A DNA stretch of 64,000 nt, taken from contig NZ_FNMZ01000002.1 in the NCBI RefSeq assembly GCF_900106695.1, forward strand, positions 496,001 through 560,000, read 5' to 3'. Shown in pieces: positions 1 through 8,858 of the stretch. Position 1 is the stretch's first letter, and each line of letters starts with the position of its first letter. Made by a program: the position numbers and the translations under genes. This stretch comes from Albimonas donghaensis. Its GTDB lineage: Bacteria > Pseudomonadota > Alphaproteobacteria > Rhodobacterales > Rhodobacteraceae. Under the pieces are notes generated by a model. It was given only the letters and a program-made list of their open reading frames with translations, was not told the DNA's origin and did no database searches.

Positions 1-319
1 CGCCCCGATCCGGCCCGAGATCTCGCAGCAGCACGGGTTCGCCCATGCGGGGCTGGCCTTTTCCGCGGGCGACACGGCGGCGGGGATCGCGGCGCAGTCG
101 CTGATGGCGCCGGGCTTCGGCGTGCTGACCATCGAGATGAAGATCAACCTGCTGGCCCCGGCCCGCGGGCAGGCGATCCGGGCGACGGGACGGGTGGAGC
201 GCGCGGGGCGGACGGTCACGGTGGTCCGCTCCGACGTGGTCGCGCTGGATCAGGCGGGGGCGGAGACGCCGATCGCCACCATGCTGGGCACGATGGCGGT
301 GATGGGCGGCATGGACTGA
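1..319 (+). CDS. PaaI-family hotdog thioesterase (5' truncated by window edge)
   Basis: Only the C-terminal ~105 residues are present; the open frame runs back to base 2 without a start, so the gene begins outside the window. The visible part reads HGFAHAGLAFSAGDTAAG, then a beta-rich stretch ending in MLGTMAVM. This is the core of the PaaI/YbgC-like hotdog fold, where the H-G...D-TAAG stretch lines the acyl-CoA thioester site. The likely role is hydrolysis of an acyl- or aryl-CoA thioester in the cytoplasm; the substrate cannot be told. The next gene is a clear paralogue with nearly the same core, so the two probably arose by tandem duplication. Confidence 0.8.
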   Translation, partial: APIRPEISQQHGFAHAGLAFSAGDTAAGIAAQSLMAPGFGVLTIEMKINLLAPARGQAIRATGRVERAGRTVTVVRSDVVALDQAGAETPIATMLGTMAVMGGMD

Positions 320-568
320 CCGGAGCGCCACGGCCAGCCGGCGATCCGGCCCGCCTTCCGAGGCCCCGGCACGGCTCGACCCCGCCGACGCGCGGGGCGG
401 GGCGGGCGGGGTGGGCGGGGCGCGCGGCCTTCAAGGCTCGCGATCCCGCTTCGCCCGATCATGACCGGCGCGCGCCCCGCGGCCGATGCGCCCCGCGACC
501 TCCCGGATCTTGATGCGCCGCCGGGCGGGGGATCTGCTGGCCCCTCCGCCCCCTTCACGCTCCGGAAC

Positions 569-1057
569 ATGATGACCCTCGACAGCCCCGCCCCCGGTTT
601 CGCCCCCGCGCCTCCCGCCTTCACGCCCCGCGACCCGGACTGGGAAGCCCGCGCCCGCGCGCTGTTCGAGGTGCAGAACATGATGCGCCTGCTCGGCTAC
701 CGGCTCGAAACCCTGCGCCCCGGCGCGGCGGATCTCTCGGCCCCCGTCGGCGAGGCCACCCGCCAGCAGCTGGGCGCCGCCCATGCGGCCATGGCCTTCG
801 CCGGGGGCGACACGGCGGCGGGGATCGCGGCGGCGACCATGCTGGCGCCGGGCGACAGCGTGGTGACGCTGGAGATGAAGACGAATTTCCTCGCCCCGGT
901 GAACGGCGCGCGGGTGCTGGCCCGCGGACGGGTCGAGCGGGCGGGGCGCAGCGTGGTGGTGGTGCGGGCCGAGGTCGACAGCATCGACGCGGACGGCGTG
1001 GCGACGCGGGCCGCCATCATGCTCGGCACGATGGCGGTGATCCGCCCGCGGGCCTGA
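569..1057 (+). CDS. PaaI-family hotdog thioesterase (tandem paralogue)
   Basis: A 162-residue protein from the ATG at 569 (a second ATG follows at 572). The frame is open back to an ATG at 461, but the extra 36 residues are Pro/Ala-rich and unlike the family. The core HAAMAFAGGDTAAGIAA and the end IMLGTMAVI match the PaaI thioesterase hotdog domain and align closely with the truncated gene upstream. The N-terminal part (MMRLLGYRLETLRPGAADL) fits the helix and first strand of the fold. It probably hydrolyses a cytoplasmic acyl-CoA thioester; the substrate is unknown. The 193 bases after it are GC-rich with short direct repeats and no gene. Confidence 0.8.
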   Translation: MMTLDSPAPGFAPAPPAFTPRDPDWEARARALFEVQNMMRLLGYRLETLRPGAADLSAPVGEATRQQLGAAHAAMAFAGGDTAAGIAAATMLAPGDSVVTLEMKTNFLAPVNGARVLARGRVERAGRSVVVVRAEVDSIDADGVATRAAIMLGTMAVIRPRA

Positions 1058-1250
1058 GCGGCGCCTCGCCGCGCGACCGCCCCCGCCGGGCGGGCCGGGC
1101 GGCGGCCTCGCGGCGCCGGGCGCGGAGGCGCCGTCCGCGGGGCCTGCGCGGCCCCGGCCGGACGCCGCGGGGGGCGTCCGGAACCGGCCGGCCCCGTCAG
1201 AGGGCCCCGCCAAAAGGCCCTGTCAGAAGGCCCCGTCAAAAAAGGCGACG

Positions 1251-2174
1251 TCAGAAGGCGAAGGCGGCGGGGGGCTCGATCCCGTGGATGCGGCAGGCGG
1301 CGGTGACGGTGTTGGCCAGCAGGCAGGCGATGGTCATCGGCCCGACCCCGCCCGGCACCGGGGTGATCGCGCCGGCGACCTGCGCCGCGCTCGCGTAATG
1401 CACGTCGCCCACCAGGCGGGTCCGGCCCTCGCCCCGCTCCGGCGCCGGAATGCGGTTGATGCCCACGTCGATCACCGTCGCCCCCGGCTTGATCCAGTCG
1501 CCCGGGATCATCTCGGGCCGGCCCACGGCGGCGATCAGGATGTCGGCGCGCCGGCAGACCTCGGCCAGGTCCTTCGTGCGGGAATGGGCGACGGTCACCG
1601 TGCAGCTCTCGCGCAGCAGCAGTTGCGCCATCGGCTTGCCCACGATGTTCGAGCGCCCGACCACCACCGCGTCGAGCCCCGAGAGGCGCCCCAGCTGGTC
1701 GCGCAGCAGCATCAGGCAGCCCAGCGGCGTGCAGGACACCATCGCCGGCAGCCCCGCCGCCAGACGCCCGACATTGATCACGTGGAACCCGTCCACGTCC
1801 TTCTCCGGCGCGATGGCGTCGATCACCCGGTCGGCGTCCATGTGGCCGGGCAGCGGCAGCTGCACCAGGATCCCGTGCACCGCCGGGTCGGCGTTGAGCC
1901 GGGCGACGATCTCCAGCAATTCGGCCTCGGAGGCGTCGGCGGGCAGCTTGTGCTCGAAGCTGGCCATGCCCGCCTCCAGCGTCTGCCGGCCCTTGTTGCG
2001 CACATAGACCTGCGAGGCCGGATCCTCGCCCACCAGCACCACCGCAAGGCCGGGCGTCACGCCCTGCGCGGCCAGCTTCGCCACCTCGGCGGCGACCTGG
2101 ACCCGCAGGCCCTCGGCGAAGGCCTTGCCGTCGATCCGCCGGGCCGACCCGGCATTCGCGCTCGCATCCATCAT
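1251..2174 (-). CDS. folD: Bifunctional methylenetetrahydrofolate dehydrogenase / methenyltetrahydrofolate cyclohydrolase
   Basis: FolD interconverts 5,10-methylene-THF, methenyl-THF and 10-formyl-THF using NADP, supplying one-carbon units for purines and formyl-Met-tRNA. The 307-residue length is normal. Family marks are visible: the substrate region with YVRNKGR (catalytic Tyr and Lys area), the conserved QLPLPGHMD segment, the nucleotide-binding [12 protein letters not shown], and the C-terminal [16 protein letters not shown]. Two adjacent ATGs compete for the start (2174 and 2171). It lies downstream of queF on the same strand, separated by a short repeat array. Confidence 0.97.
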   Translation of the reverse strand: MMDASANAGSARRIDGKAFAEGLRVQVAAEVAKLAAQGVTPGLAVVLVGEDPASQVYVRNKGRQTLEAGMASFEHKLPADASEAELLEIVARLNADPAVHGILVQLPLPGHMDADRVIDAIAPEKDVDGFHVINVGRLAAGLPAMVSCTPLGCLMLLRDQLGRLSGLDAVVVGRSNIVGKPMAQLLLRESCTVTVAHSRTKDLAEVCRRADILIAAVGRPEMIPGDWIKPGATVIDVGINRIPAPERGEGRTRLVGDVHYASAAQVAGAITPVPGGVGPMTIACLLANTVTAACRIHGIEPPAAFAF

Positions 2175-2198
2175 CGGCCCGCTCCTCTCATCCGCTCA

Positions 2199-2294
2199 TC
2201 CCCGCGCGCATTCGCGCTCACGTCCCCGCGCGCATTCGCGCTCACAGCCCCGCGCGCAGTGGCGCTCAAATCCCCGCACGCCGTCGCGCTCAAC
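2199..2294. repeat. Four imperfect tandem copies of a 24-bp unit
   Basis: Copies lie at 2199-2222, 2223-2246, 2247-2270 and 2271-2294, with the shared core ccccgcgcgcattcgcgctc. The first two copies differ only at the last base and the last two are more diverged. The array fills the space between the queF stop and the folD start, and the last copy includes the queF stop codon. It looks like a local slippage repeat; no regulatory role can be shown. Confidence 0.85.
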
Positions 2295-2751
2295 CGCGCC
2301 CACGGTAGGGCGCGACCCCGGTATCGGGGACCCACAGGCCTTCCGGCGCCGGTCCCGACTGCCAGAACACGTCGATCGGGATGCCGCCGCGCGGATACCA
2401 GTAGCCGGCGATGCGGATCCAGGTCGGCTTCGCGACCGCCGCGATGCGCTTGCCGATCGACACGGTGCAGTCCTCGTGGAAGGCGCCGTGGTTGCGGAAG
2501 CTGGTCAGGAACAGCTTCAGCGACTTCGATTCGATCAGGAATTCGTCCGGCGCGTAGTCGATCACCAGATGCGCGAAATCCGGCTGGCCGGTCACCGGGC
2601 AGAGCGAGGTGAATTCCGGCGCCACGAAGCGGGCGAGGAACAGCTCCCCCCGCTGCGGGTTGGGCACGGGGTCGAGCCGCGCCTCCTCGGGGGAGGCGGG
2701 CTGCTCGGCCGCCTGGCCCAGCGTGGTGATCGCGGCGAGGTCGTCGGTCAT
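2290..2751 (-). CDS. queF: NADPH-dependent 7-cyano-7-deazaguanine reductase (QueF, short form)
   Basis: QueF reduces preQ0 to preQ1 in the queuosine tRNA-modification pathway. The 153-residue length fits the unimodular (YkvM-like) subfamily. The catalytic Cys lies in [13 protein letters not shown], and the QueF signature [15 protein letters not shown] is intact, followed by HEDC. The ATG at 2751 is chosen because a GGGAG Shine-Dalgarno lies 8 bases before it; a GTG at 2769 would give a GTGA overlap with the upstream gene and six extra residues. It is probably cotranscribed with the secreted protein upstream. Confidence 0.96.
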   Translation of the reverse strand: MTDDLAAITTLGQAAEQPASPEEARLDPVPNPQRGELFLARFVAPEFTSLCPVTGQPDFAHLVIDYAPDEFLIESKSLKLFLTSFRNHGAFHEDCTVSIGKRIAAVAKPTWIRIAGYWYPRGGIPIDVFWQSGPAPEGLWVPDTGVAPYRGRG

Positions 2752-2765
2752 GGCGGAAGCTCCCG

Positions 2766-3362
2766 TCACTCGAAGTCGATGCGGTGGGTCCAGGTGGCGC
2801 CGTCGGAGACGGTCAGGCTCGTGAACCCCAGCAGCTTGAGCGCGTCGAAGAAGGTGGCGCTGGCCTCCAGCCCCTGGGAACGAAACAGCGGCGTGGCGCG
2901 CATGCCATAGGTGAGCTGGGCGAGCACGGCGCGGGCGCGGAACAGGGTGCGGAAGGACTGGTCGTCGAGCCCGATCATGATCAGCCGCCGGGAGCCGTCG
3001 CCCTTGGCGAAGAGCGCGAAGCGCGGGGTCTGGGCGGATTCGGCCTGGGCGCGGGCGATGGCGCCCACGAAGGCCTCCCGGTCGAGCCCGTCGCGGCGGG
3101 GGCCGGCGAGCATCGAGCGCTCGAACTTCTCCTGCGAGGTGACGGGCGGGAAGTAGTAGTCCTCGCCGTCGTTGGCGCTTGCGGCGCCCGGCGCGCCCCC
3201 GGCGATGGCGGCGACCGCGAGGCCCAGCGCCATCAGCGCCGCGCCGGCGCGCAGGCCCTTACGCCGCGCGGCGCGGCCCTTGGCCCGGGGCGCCTCGCCC
3301 GGCGAAACCGGGGGGCGAGCGGGGCGGCCGGAGATCCCGGCCTCGGGGACTGTCTGCTGCAT
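2766..3362 (-). CDS. Secreted or membrane-anchored conserved protein next to queF
   Basis: About 198 residues from the ATG at 3362; an ATG at 3380 adds six residues, and the frame stays open much further upstream without looking coding. After a basic stretch ([10 protein letters not shown]) comes a hydrophobic segment, [16 protein letters not shown], ending in a plausible signal-peptidase site before [20 protein letters not shown]. The mature part has [18 protein letters not shown] and [18 protein letters not shown]. From memory, related Rhodobacterales proteins beside queF are sometimes labelled molybdopterin-guanine dinucleotide biosynthesis protein A, but no nucleotidyltransferase motif is visible, so that label is not adopted. 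The stop overlaps a possible queF GTG start. The ~300 bases upstream (3363-3663) hold no recognisable gene. Confidence 0.75.
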   Translation of the reverse strand: MQQTVPEAGISGRPARPPVSPGEAPRAKGRAARRKGLRAGAALMALGLAVAAIAGGAPGAASANDGEDYYFPPVTSQEKFERSMLAGPRRDGLDREAFVGAIARAQAESAQTPRFALFAKGDGSRRLIMIGLDDQSFRTLFRARAVLAQLTYGMRATPLFRSQGLEASATFFDALKLLGFTSLTVSDGATWTHRIDFE

Positions 3363-3663
3363 GTCGGTCGCTCCCGTCATCGCCCTGCGCCTGGCGCCGG
3401 GCCGCTCGGTGTCCGGCCCCCTCATACGCCCGACGGGCGGCCGCGGAAAGACGGTCGCGGCGCCGCGGGCCGGAGACGGGGGGGCCAGGCGCCGCGTCGA
3501 GGCCCCGCGGGTGGACGGGCCGCGCCCGCGGCGCGCGGCGGGCGTGGCGAGGGCTGCGCCCGGCGCGGGCGGCCCCGTTGCGCAGGCGGCGTCTTCCGGG
3601 CGACGCCAGCCCCGGAGGGGGAAGCGCCCGGCCCCGACTCCGCGCCTTGGCCGAAGGCCCGCG

Positions 3664-4848
3664 TCAGGCCTCGCCGGAACCGGCCCCGGCGCCGCCCGGA
3701 CGGCGGAACTCCGGCAGAGGCGCATCGGCGGGGGGAAGGAATTCGGCGGGGAGGTCATCCGGCGTCGCGCCCGTCGCCATGGCCGCCGCGGCGCGCCCGC
3801 AGGCGGCCGCCACGCCCAGGCCGATCTTGTAGCCGCCCGTGGCCAGCACCAGCCCGGGCGCTCCGGGCGCGGGGCCGACCACGGGCGAAGAGCTCGCCGC
3901 CCGCGGGCGCAGACCGGCCCAGCGGGTCTCGACTTCGGCGCCGGCCAGCAGGGGGCAATGGGCCTCGGCCCGGGCCAGCAGCCGGTCCAGCGCCTTGTCG
4001 GTGGTCAGGTCGGCGCGCCCGCCCTGCGACGTCGCCCCCACCGCCACCCGGCCGCCCGCATGCGGCGTGATCCACAACCCCGGCGCCCCGATCAGCGGCG
4101 CGCCCCTTGGCGCCGCCACCCGCAACCGCGCCGCCTGCCCGTGGACCGGCCCGCCGCCGAGCGACGGGAACAGCCGCAGCGTCGCGGTCCCGGCGGCGAG
4201 GATGGCGGCGCCGGCCCGGATCTCGCCGCGCTCGAACCCCGCCGCCCCGGCGGACCAGCCGAGAAACCCGCCCAGGTCCGCGAACCCCGCGCCGGCCCCG
4301 GCGCAGGCGGCGCGCAGGGCGGCGAGCAGGGCCGGCGGATCGACCCGCGCCGTCAGGTCGTCATGCAGCGCGCCATGGGCGGCGGGGGCGAGCCAGGCCG
4401 GATCCCACGCGCCCGCCGCGTCCGGCCGGTCGATCAAGGTCACCCCCGCCCCCGCCCCCCAACGCGCCGCGCAATCGGCGACGCGGGCCTCGGCATGGGC
4501 CCGCTGCGCCTCGGAGGTCAGGGGGCTGAGCCGCCCGGGGCGGGCGTAGCCGGCCGAAAGCCCCGTCTCCGCCTCCAGCGCCGCGATCTCCGGGCCCAGC
4601 GCCGAAAGAGCGGCGAGCTGGAAGGCCTTGAGCGGGGTCCAGGGCTCGGCGAGATGGGGGGCGAGGGCGCCGACCGGCGTGGCGGAGGCGGCGGGGGCCG
4701 CGTGCTCGCCCGCGATGATGACGCTCAGTCCCCGGGCCAGCGCGGCGCGGGCGGACCAGAGCCCGAAGGCGCCGGCGCCGATGACCAGCAGGTCGGGCGC
4801 ATCGGACGGGACGGGCGGTGCGGAACGGGAGGCGGGGAGGCGCGGCAT
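3664..4848 (-). CDS. FAD-dependent oxidoreductase, D-amino acid oxidase / DadA-like
   Basis: A 394-residue flavoprotein of the DAO family. The N-terminal Rossmann dinucleotide motif is LLVIGAGAFGLWSARAALARG, followed by the HLAEPWTPLKAFQLAAL segment. The C-terminal FAD-closing part includes RWAGLRPRAASSSPVVGPAPG and LVLATGGYKIGLGVAAACG. The probable reaction is oxidative deamination of an amine or amino acid; the substrate is unknown. The start is the ATG at 4848, which places the GxGxxG motif about 20 residues in; the open frame continues to 5607 but that part is low-complexity Arg/Pro/Gly. The 3' end lies ~300 bases from the queF-side genes. Confidence 0.85.
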   Translation of the reverse strand: MPRLPASRSAPPVPSDAPDLLVIGAGAFGLWSARAALARGLSVIIAGEHAAPAASATPVGALAPHLAEPWTPLKAFQLAALSALGPEIAALEAETGLSAGYARPGRLSPLTSEAQRAHAEARVADCAARWGAGAGVTLIDRPDAAGAWDPAWLAPAAHGALHDDLTARVDPPALLAALRAACAGAGAGFADLGGFLGWSAGAAGFERGEIRAGAAILAAGTATLRLFPSLGGGPVHGQAARLRVAAPRGAPLIGAPGLWITPHAGGRVAVGATSQGGRADLTTDKALDRLLARAEAHCPLLAGAEVETRWAGLRPRAASSSPVVGPAPGAPGLVLATGGYKIGLGVAAACGRAAAAMATGATPDDLPAEFLPPADAPLPEFRRPGGAGAGSGEA

Positions 4849-5464
4849 GGTCCCCGTGAATGGCCCGCCCGGCCCGCGCAGGCAAGTGCCGGCGGCGCGC
4901 GGCGCGGCGGGATCGCAGGCCAGGCCAGGCAACCGGGCGCCGCGCCGGGGCCCGGACCTGCGAACGAGGCGGTGACGGCGGCCGTCCTGACCGCCCTCGG
5001 GGCGGGTTGGCGACCCGGGTCGCTGGAACTCGGCGCGAGGATGGCGCGGGGATGGCCCCGGGATGGCGCGGAGGCGATCCGCGTCATCGTCCCTGATCTT
5101 CAGACGGGCCGGCGCCCAGGGCTGACCGCCCAAGGCGGGACCGCCGGGCGAGATCGTTTCGCGCCGCTCCATGCGAACACGCATGGCTCGGCCGGGGCCG
5201 GACGCGGGGGCGGACAAGGAGTCCGCATGGACCGGCGGGGCACGGGACGGGAACGACAGCCGCGCGCGCCGATGGGCCGATGGAATGCCTCTCCTCCTTC
5301 GCTCCCCCCCTTCGTTCCGCGGAGCTCGGCGCCCCGGCCCATCGACTCGCGCGTCGCGCCGGGCGCGCGCCGGATGGGTTGCGCCCCGACGGCGCCCCGC
5401 CCCATCTTGCGCGGGACCCACGCCCCTCCGCGCGCCGCGCCGCGCTGACAGGAGACCGCGCCGC
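4849..5464. other. Divergent intergenic region with no recognised gene
   Basis: These 616 bases separate the oxidoreductase (minus) from the UDG gene (plus). Open frames on both strands here are Arg/Pro/Ala/Gly-rich and look like GC-driven shadows. No RNA gene, repeat or clear promoter was seen, though both divergent promoters should lie here. Confidence 0.6.
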
Positions 5465-6133
5465 ATGACCCGAGCCCCGCGCGACGCGAGGCCCCGGCCC
5501 TCCGGGTTCCGCGCGAACGACCGCGCCCCGGAAGAGACGCCGGCGACGCTGGCGGGGGCGATCGAGGGCTGCCGGCTCTGCGCCCCGCGCTTCGCCGCCA
5601 CCCGCACGGGACATCAGCCGCGGCCGGTGGTGCGGCTCTCCTCCACCGCCCGCCTGCTGATCGCGGGCCAGGCGCCGGGGGCGCGGGTTCACGCCTCGGG
5701 CCTGCCCTTCGACGACCGCTCCGGCGACCGGCTGCGGGACTGGATGGGGATCGGGCGCGAGACCTTCTACGACGCCGCCCGCATCGCCATCCTGCCCATG
5801 GGCTTCTGCTTTCCCGGCTACGACGCCGCGGGCGCCGACCTGCCGCCGCCCGCGATCTGCGCGCGGACCTGGCGGGACCGGGCGCTCGCCGTCATGCCGC
5901 AGGTGGAGCTGACCCTGCTGGTCGGCGGCCATGCCCAGGCCTGGGCGATGAAGGGGCGGGAGCCGGGACGGGCCACCGTCACCGCCCGCGTCGCCGCCTG
6001 GCGCGAGGCGCCGCCCGGCGTCCTGCCCTTGCCCCACCCGTCCTGGCGCAATACCGGATGGCTGAAGCGAAACCCGTGGTTCGAGGAGGAGCTGGTCCCA
6101 TGGCTGCGTCGCCGCGTGTCCGAGCTGACATGA
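5465..6133 (+). CDS. Uracil-DNA glycosylase superfamily protein
   Basis: A 222-residue protein with two superfamily motifs. The first is GQAPGARVHASGLPFDDRSGDRLRDWMG cut down to its key parts: GQAPG near residue 68 and FDDRSG after it, which form the water-activating loop. The second is LPLPHPSWRNTGW near the C-terminus, which holds the catalytic-loop His. The likely role is removal of uracil or a related lesion from DNA. Two N-terminal cysteines (CRLCAP) are present, but a full four-Cys iron-sulfur pattern is not seen. It begins the coupled run UDG / lipoprotein hydrolase / SseB-like; its stop shares ATGA with the next start. Confidence 0.85.
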   Translation: MTRAPRDARPRPSGFRANDRAPEETPATLAGAIEGCRLCAPRFAATRTGHQPRPVVRLSSTARLLIAGQAPGARVHASGLPFDDRSGDRLRDWMGIGRETFYDAARIAILPMGFCFPGYDAAGADLPPPAICARTWRDRALAVMPQVELTLLVGGHAQAWAMKGREPGRATVTARVAAWREAPPGVLPLPHPSWRNTGWLKRNPWFEEELVPWLRRRVSELT

Positions 6134-7311
6134 CCCGCCCCGCGCCGGCCGCGACGCCTGGCCGTGGCCCCGCCGCTCCGTTGCGGGTGGTCCGGCGGAT
6201 CGGGCTGGGGTGGGCCCTGTCGGGGCTTTCGCTGGCGCTGGCGGCCTGCGCGACGCCGGGCGGGCCGGTCGCGACGCCGGTGGCGATGGGGGGCGCGCCT
6301 TCGCCCGCGGCGGGCGCGGGGATCGCGCCTTCGCCCCCGGCCGAGGCCGAGGGCGAGGCCAAGGGCGGGACCGCGGACGCCGCGCCCTCCCGGACCGACG
6401 CCGAGCGGAGCCCCGACGCCCCGGCCCGCATCGACGGATGGCTGGACCTGCCCGCCGGCCGGCTCGCCCTGTCGCATTGGCCGGCGGCGGCGCCGCGGGC
6501 CGTGCTGCTCGCCCTGCACGGCTATGGCGACTACGCGCCCACCACCTATGACGTCGCCGCCCGCCGCTGGGCCGCCGCCGGGATCGAGACCTTCGCCTAT
6601 GACCAGCGGGGCTTCGGGCGGAACCCGTCGAACCGACGCTGGCCCGGCCATGACGCGCTGGTCGAGGACCTGGAGGCCGCCGCCGCCCGCATCGCCGAGA
6701 TGCGCCCCGGCGTTCCCCTCTTCGTCGCCGGACATTCCATGGGCGGCGGCGTCGCCCTGACCGCGGCGGGCGAGGGGCGGCTGGAGGGCGTGCGCGGGGT
6801 CGCCCTGCTCGCCCCCGCGGTCTGGGGCGGGGACACGCTGAACCCGCTCTACCGCGCCTCGGCCTGGACCATGGCGACGGTGGCGCCGGACATGCGCATC
6901 GCCCCCACCAAGGCGCCGGTGCGGATCATGCCCTCGGACAACATCCCCATGCTGATCGCGCTGTCGCGCGACAAGACCCGTTTCGCCAACCCCTCCCCGC
7001 GGGAGTTCATGGGGCTGATCCGGCTGATGGACCGGGCGGTGCTGGCCGCGCCCGGCGACCGGATCGACACGCTGGTGGTCATGGGCGCCCATGACGAGGT
7101 GGTGCCCGAAAGCTCGGTGCGGCGCGCATTCGACGCCTTGCCCGGCCCCAAGACCTTCGAATATGTGCCCACCGGCTGGCACATGCTGCTGCGCGACCTG
7201 GAGGCGGAGCGGGTGCATGACCTGGTCGCCGACTGGATCCTCGCGCGCGGGGCGCCCGCGCCCCTCGCGCCGCCCGAGGCGCAAGACAACAGGGACCCGA
7301 CCCCACGATGA
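6130..7311 (+). CDS. Alpha/beta hydrolase lipoprotein, monoacylglycerol-lipase-like
   Basis: From the ATG at 6130 (ATGA overlap with the UDG stop) the protein has 393 residues. It begins with a basic N-terminus and a signal segment ending in the lipobox SLALAAC, so it should be lipid-anchored. An Ala/Pro/Glu-rich linker leads into an alpha/beta-hydrolase domain. The oxyanion region is ALHGYGDY, the nucleophile elbow VAGHSMGGG, the acid VVMGAHDEVVP and the catalytic His TGWHMLLRD. It resembles bacterial monoacylglycerol lipase (lysophospholipase) families. A longer start at 6058 exists but would bury the signal peptide. Its stop overlaps the next ATG by 4 bases. Confidence 0.88.
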   Translation: MTRPAPAATPGRGPAAPLRVVRRIGLGWALSGLSLALAACATPGGPVATPVAMGGAPSPAAGAGIAPSPPAEAEGEAKGGTADAAPSRTDAERSPDAPARIDGWLDLPAGRLALSHWPAAAPRAVLLALHGYGDYAPTTYDVAARRWAAAGIETFAYDQRGFGRNPSNRRWPGHDALVEDLEAAAARIAEMRPGVPLFVAGHSMGGGVALTAAGEGRLEGVRGVALLAPAVWGGDTLNPLYRASAWTMATVAPDMRIAPTKAPVRIMPSDNIPMLIALSRDKTRFANPSPREFMGLIRLMDRAVLAAPGDRIDTLVVMGAHDEVVPESSVRRAFDALPGPKTFEYVPTGWHMLLRDLEAERVHDLVADWILARGAPAPLAPPEAQDNRDPTPR

Positions 7312-8246
7312 CCGACGCCCACGAGCCGACTTCCGCCCCTGAAATCGTCGTCGAGCCCGATGCGGGCGCGGATGCCGAGACCCCGCTCGACCGCGCCCTG
7401 CGGATGGCCGGGGGCGACGCCGCGGACGGGCGGGCGGTGGACGCGCTGATGGGCTCGGAGCTGCTGCTGCTGCTCGAAGCCCCCCTTCAGGGCGACCGAA
7501 TGCGCCCGGTGATCCTGGAGCTGGAGGCCGGCGCCACCGCGCTCGCCTTCGACGCGGAGGCCCGGCTGGCGGCTTTCGGCGGGGGCTCGGACTACGCCGA
7601 GATCAACGGCCTGGCGCTGGCCCGGCTGCTGGGCGCGCAGGGGGTGAACCTGGCGGTGAACCCGGGCGTCGCGCCGTCGGAGCTGTTCCATGAAGCCGCG
7701 GCGCTGACCTGGATGGCGGAGTCCGCAGAGGCCGAGACCCGCGCCGAGGCCGCCCGCGTCGGCCGTCTCGGCCCGCCCCGCGCCGCGACCGAGGCGCTGG
7801 TGGCGGCGCTGGACGGCCGCCTGGCCGCGCTGGCGACCTACCTGGCCGAAGCCTGGCTGGTGCAGGCCGCGGCGCCCGAAGCCCCCGAAGCCCCCGCGGA
7901 CGGTGCGGACGGCGCGGACGGCAAGGACGGCGCGGAAGAGACCGCCCCGACCCTGCTGATGATCCTGCGGGAGCGTCCGGGCCTCGACCTCGCGGGCAAG
8001 AAGGCGCTGGACATGGCGGCGGAGGCGCGGCGGGAGGCGATGGTCTCGGCGCTCGCCCGCTCCGCCCGGCTGGCGGCGCCGGAGGGTCCGGACTTCGCGA
8101 CCATGTTCGTGGAGGAGACCGCCCCCGCGCTCGCCGCCGCGCGCCGCTTCGGCCTGGGCTTCGAGCTGCCCGAACCCGAAGCGCCGCGCGCAACGGGCCC
8201 TTCGGCGCCCGGCATGGACCCCGCCAAGCCGCCGAAACTGCGCTGA
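7308..8246 (+). CDS. SseB N-terminal-domain protein
   Basis: A 312-residue, acidic, Ala-rich cytoplasmic protein. The N-terminal ~130 residues match the SseB N-terminal domain pattern: LDRALRMAG, LMGSELLLLLEAP, ALAFDAEARLAAF, GLALARLLGAQGVNLAVNPGVAPSELF cut here to its landmarks. In enterobacteria SseB-type proteins are linked to enhanced serine sensitivity, but no biochemical role is established, and none is claimed here. The C-terminal half has Ala/Glu/Asp-rich helices. The ATG overlaps the stop of the lipoprotein hydrolase (ATGA), so it is the last gene of a three-gene coupled set. Confidence 0.8.
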   Translation: MTDAHEPTSAPEIVVEPDAGADAETPLDRALRMAGGDAADGRAVDALMGSELLLLLEAPLQGDRMRPVILELEAGATALAFDAEARLAAFGGGSDYAEINGLALARLLGAQGVNLAVNPGVAPSELFHEAAALTWMAESAEAETRAEAARVGRLGPPRAATEALVAALDGRLAALATYLAEAWLVQAAAPEAPEAPADGADGADGKDGAEETAPTLLMILRERPGLDLAGKKALDMAAEARREAMVSALARSARLAAPEGPDFATMFVEETAPALAAARRFGLGFELPEPEAPRATGPSAPGMDPAKPPKLR

Positions 8247-8325
8247 GACGCGCGCGGAACGCTGACCGAAACGGCGCCGCCCCTGGCGGGCGACGCTGTG
8301 GTCGGGCTTGGTGGAGGGGGCGGGC

Positions 8326-8580
8326 TTAGTGAAGGGGGCGGGACAGCCGGATCGGACCGTTGACGGACAGGGCGTCGACCGCCTTGCCGGACTGGGTCAC
8401 GTGAATCAGGCCGTCGCGCTGAAGCCGACCGGCCACTTCGCGCACCCGCGGCAGCAGGGGGCGCCAGTCGTCGGGGTTCAGGTGACGCGCGGCGTCGGAC
8501 GGACAGAAGCTGGGGCCCAGCGAGCCGCTGCGAGCGAGTTCCAGAAGCGTCTCCGCGATTCGATCGTCGGTTGTGGTCAT
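8326..8580 (-). CDS. DUF3253 small protein
   Basis: An 84-residue protein with a winged-helix-like DUF3253 pattern: ILELLARSG-type helix, CPSDAARHLNPDDWRPLLPRVREVA, and the C-terminal KAVDALSVNGPIRLSRP. The start is the ATG at 8580 because AGGAG lies 9 bases upstream; the frame runs on to 8760 without coding character. The gene converges with the SseB-like operon across an 80-base gap that has no clear terminator. The function is unknown; the fold suggests nucleic-acid binding, which is inference. The 278 bases between it and the divergent CoxL-like gene show no other gene. Confidence 0.82.
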   Translation of the reverse strand: MTTTDDRIAETLLELARSGSLGPSFCPSDAARHLNPDDWRPLLPRVREVAGRLQRDGLIHVTQSGKAVDALSVNGPIRLSRPLH

Positions 8581-8858
8581 TATGATTCGCTCCTCCCTTG
8601 GGCCCATCGTATCATGCATGGGGCGGTCGCCATGACATGCGGGCCACGCTCCGGCGCGCGCGCCGACCCCCGCCGGGGAAGCGGAGGGTTGCGACGGGAC
8701 CGGACCCGTCATTTGGCTTACCAGCCCCCTCAAGGCAAGCCGAAGCGCATCAGGACGCATGCGCCGGGCGCCCCTCGGGCATGGACTTCGCGGCTCTCGC
8801 GGTTAGGGTTCGCAGCGAAACAGGGCCGCCTGGCCCGCCAGAATGACAGGGTGGATTC

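Noticed and set aside
2766-3362. Molybdopterin-guanine dinucleotide biosynthesis protein A
   Set aside because: This label is used for some related proteins, but the sequence has a signal/anchor and lacks a nucleotidyltransferase motif.
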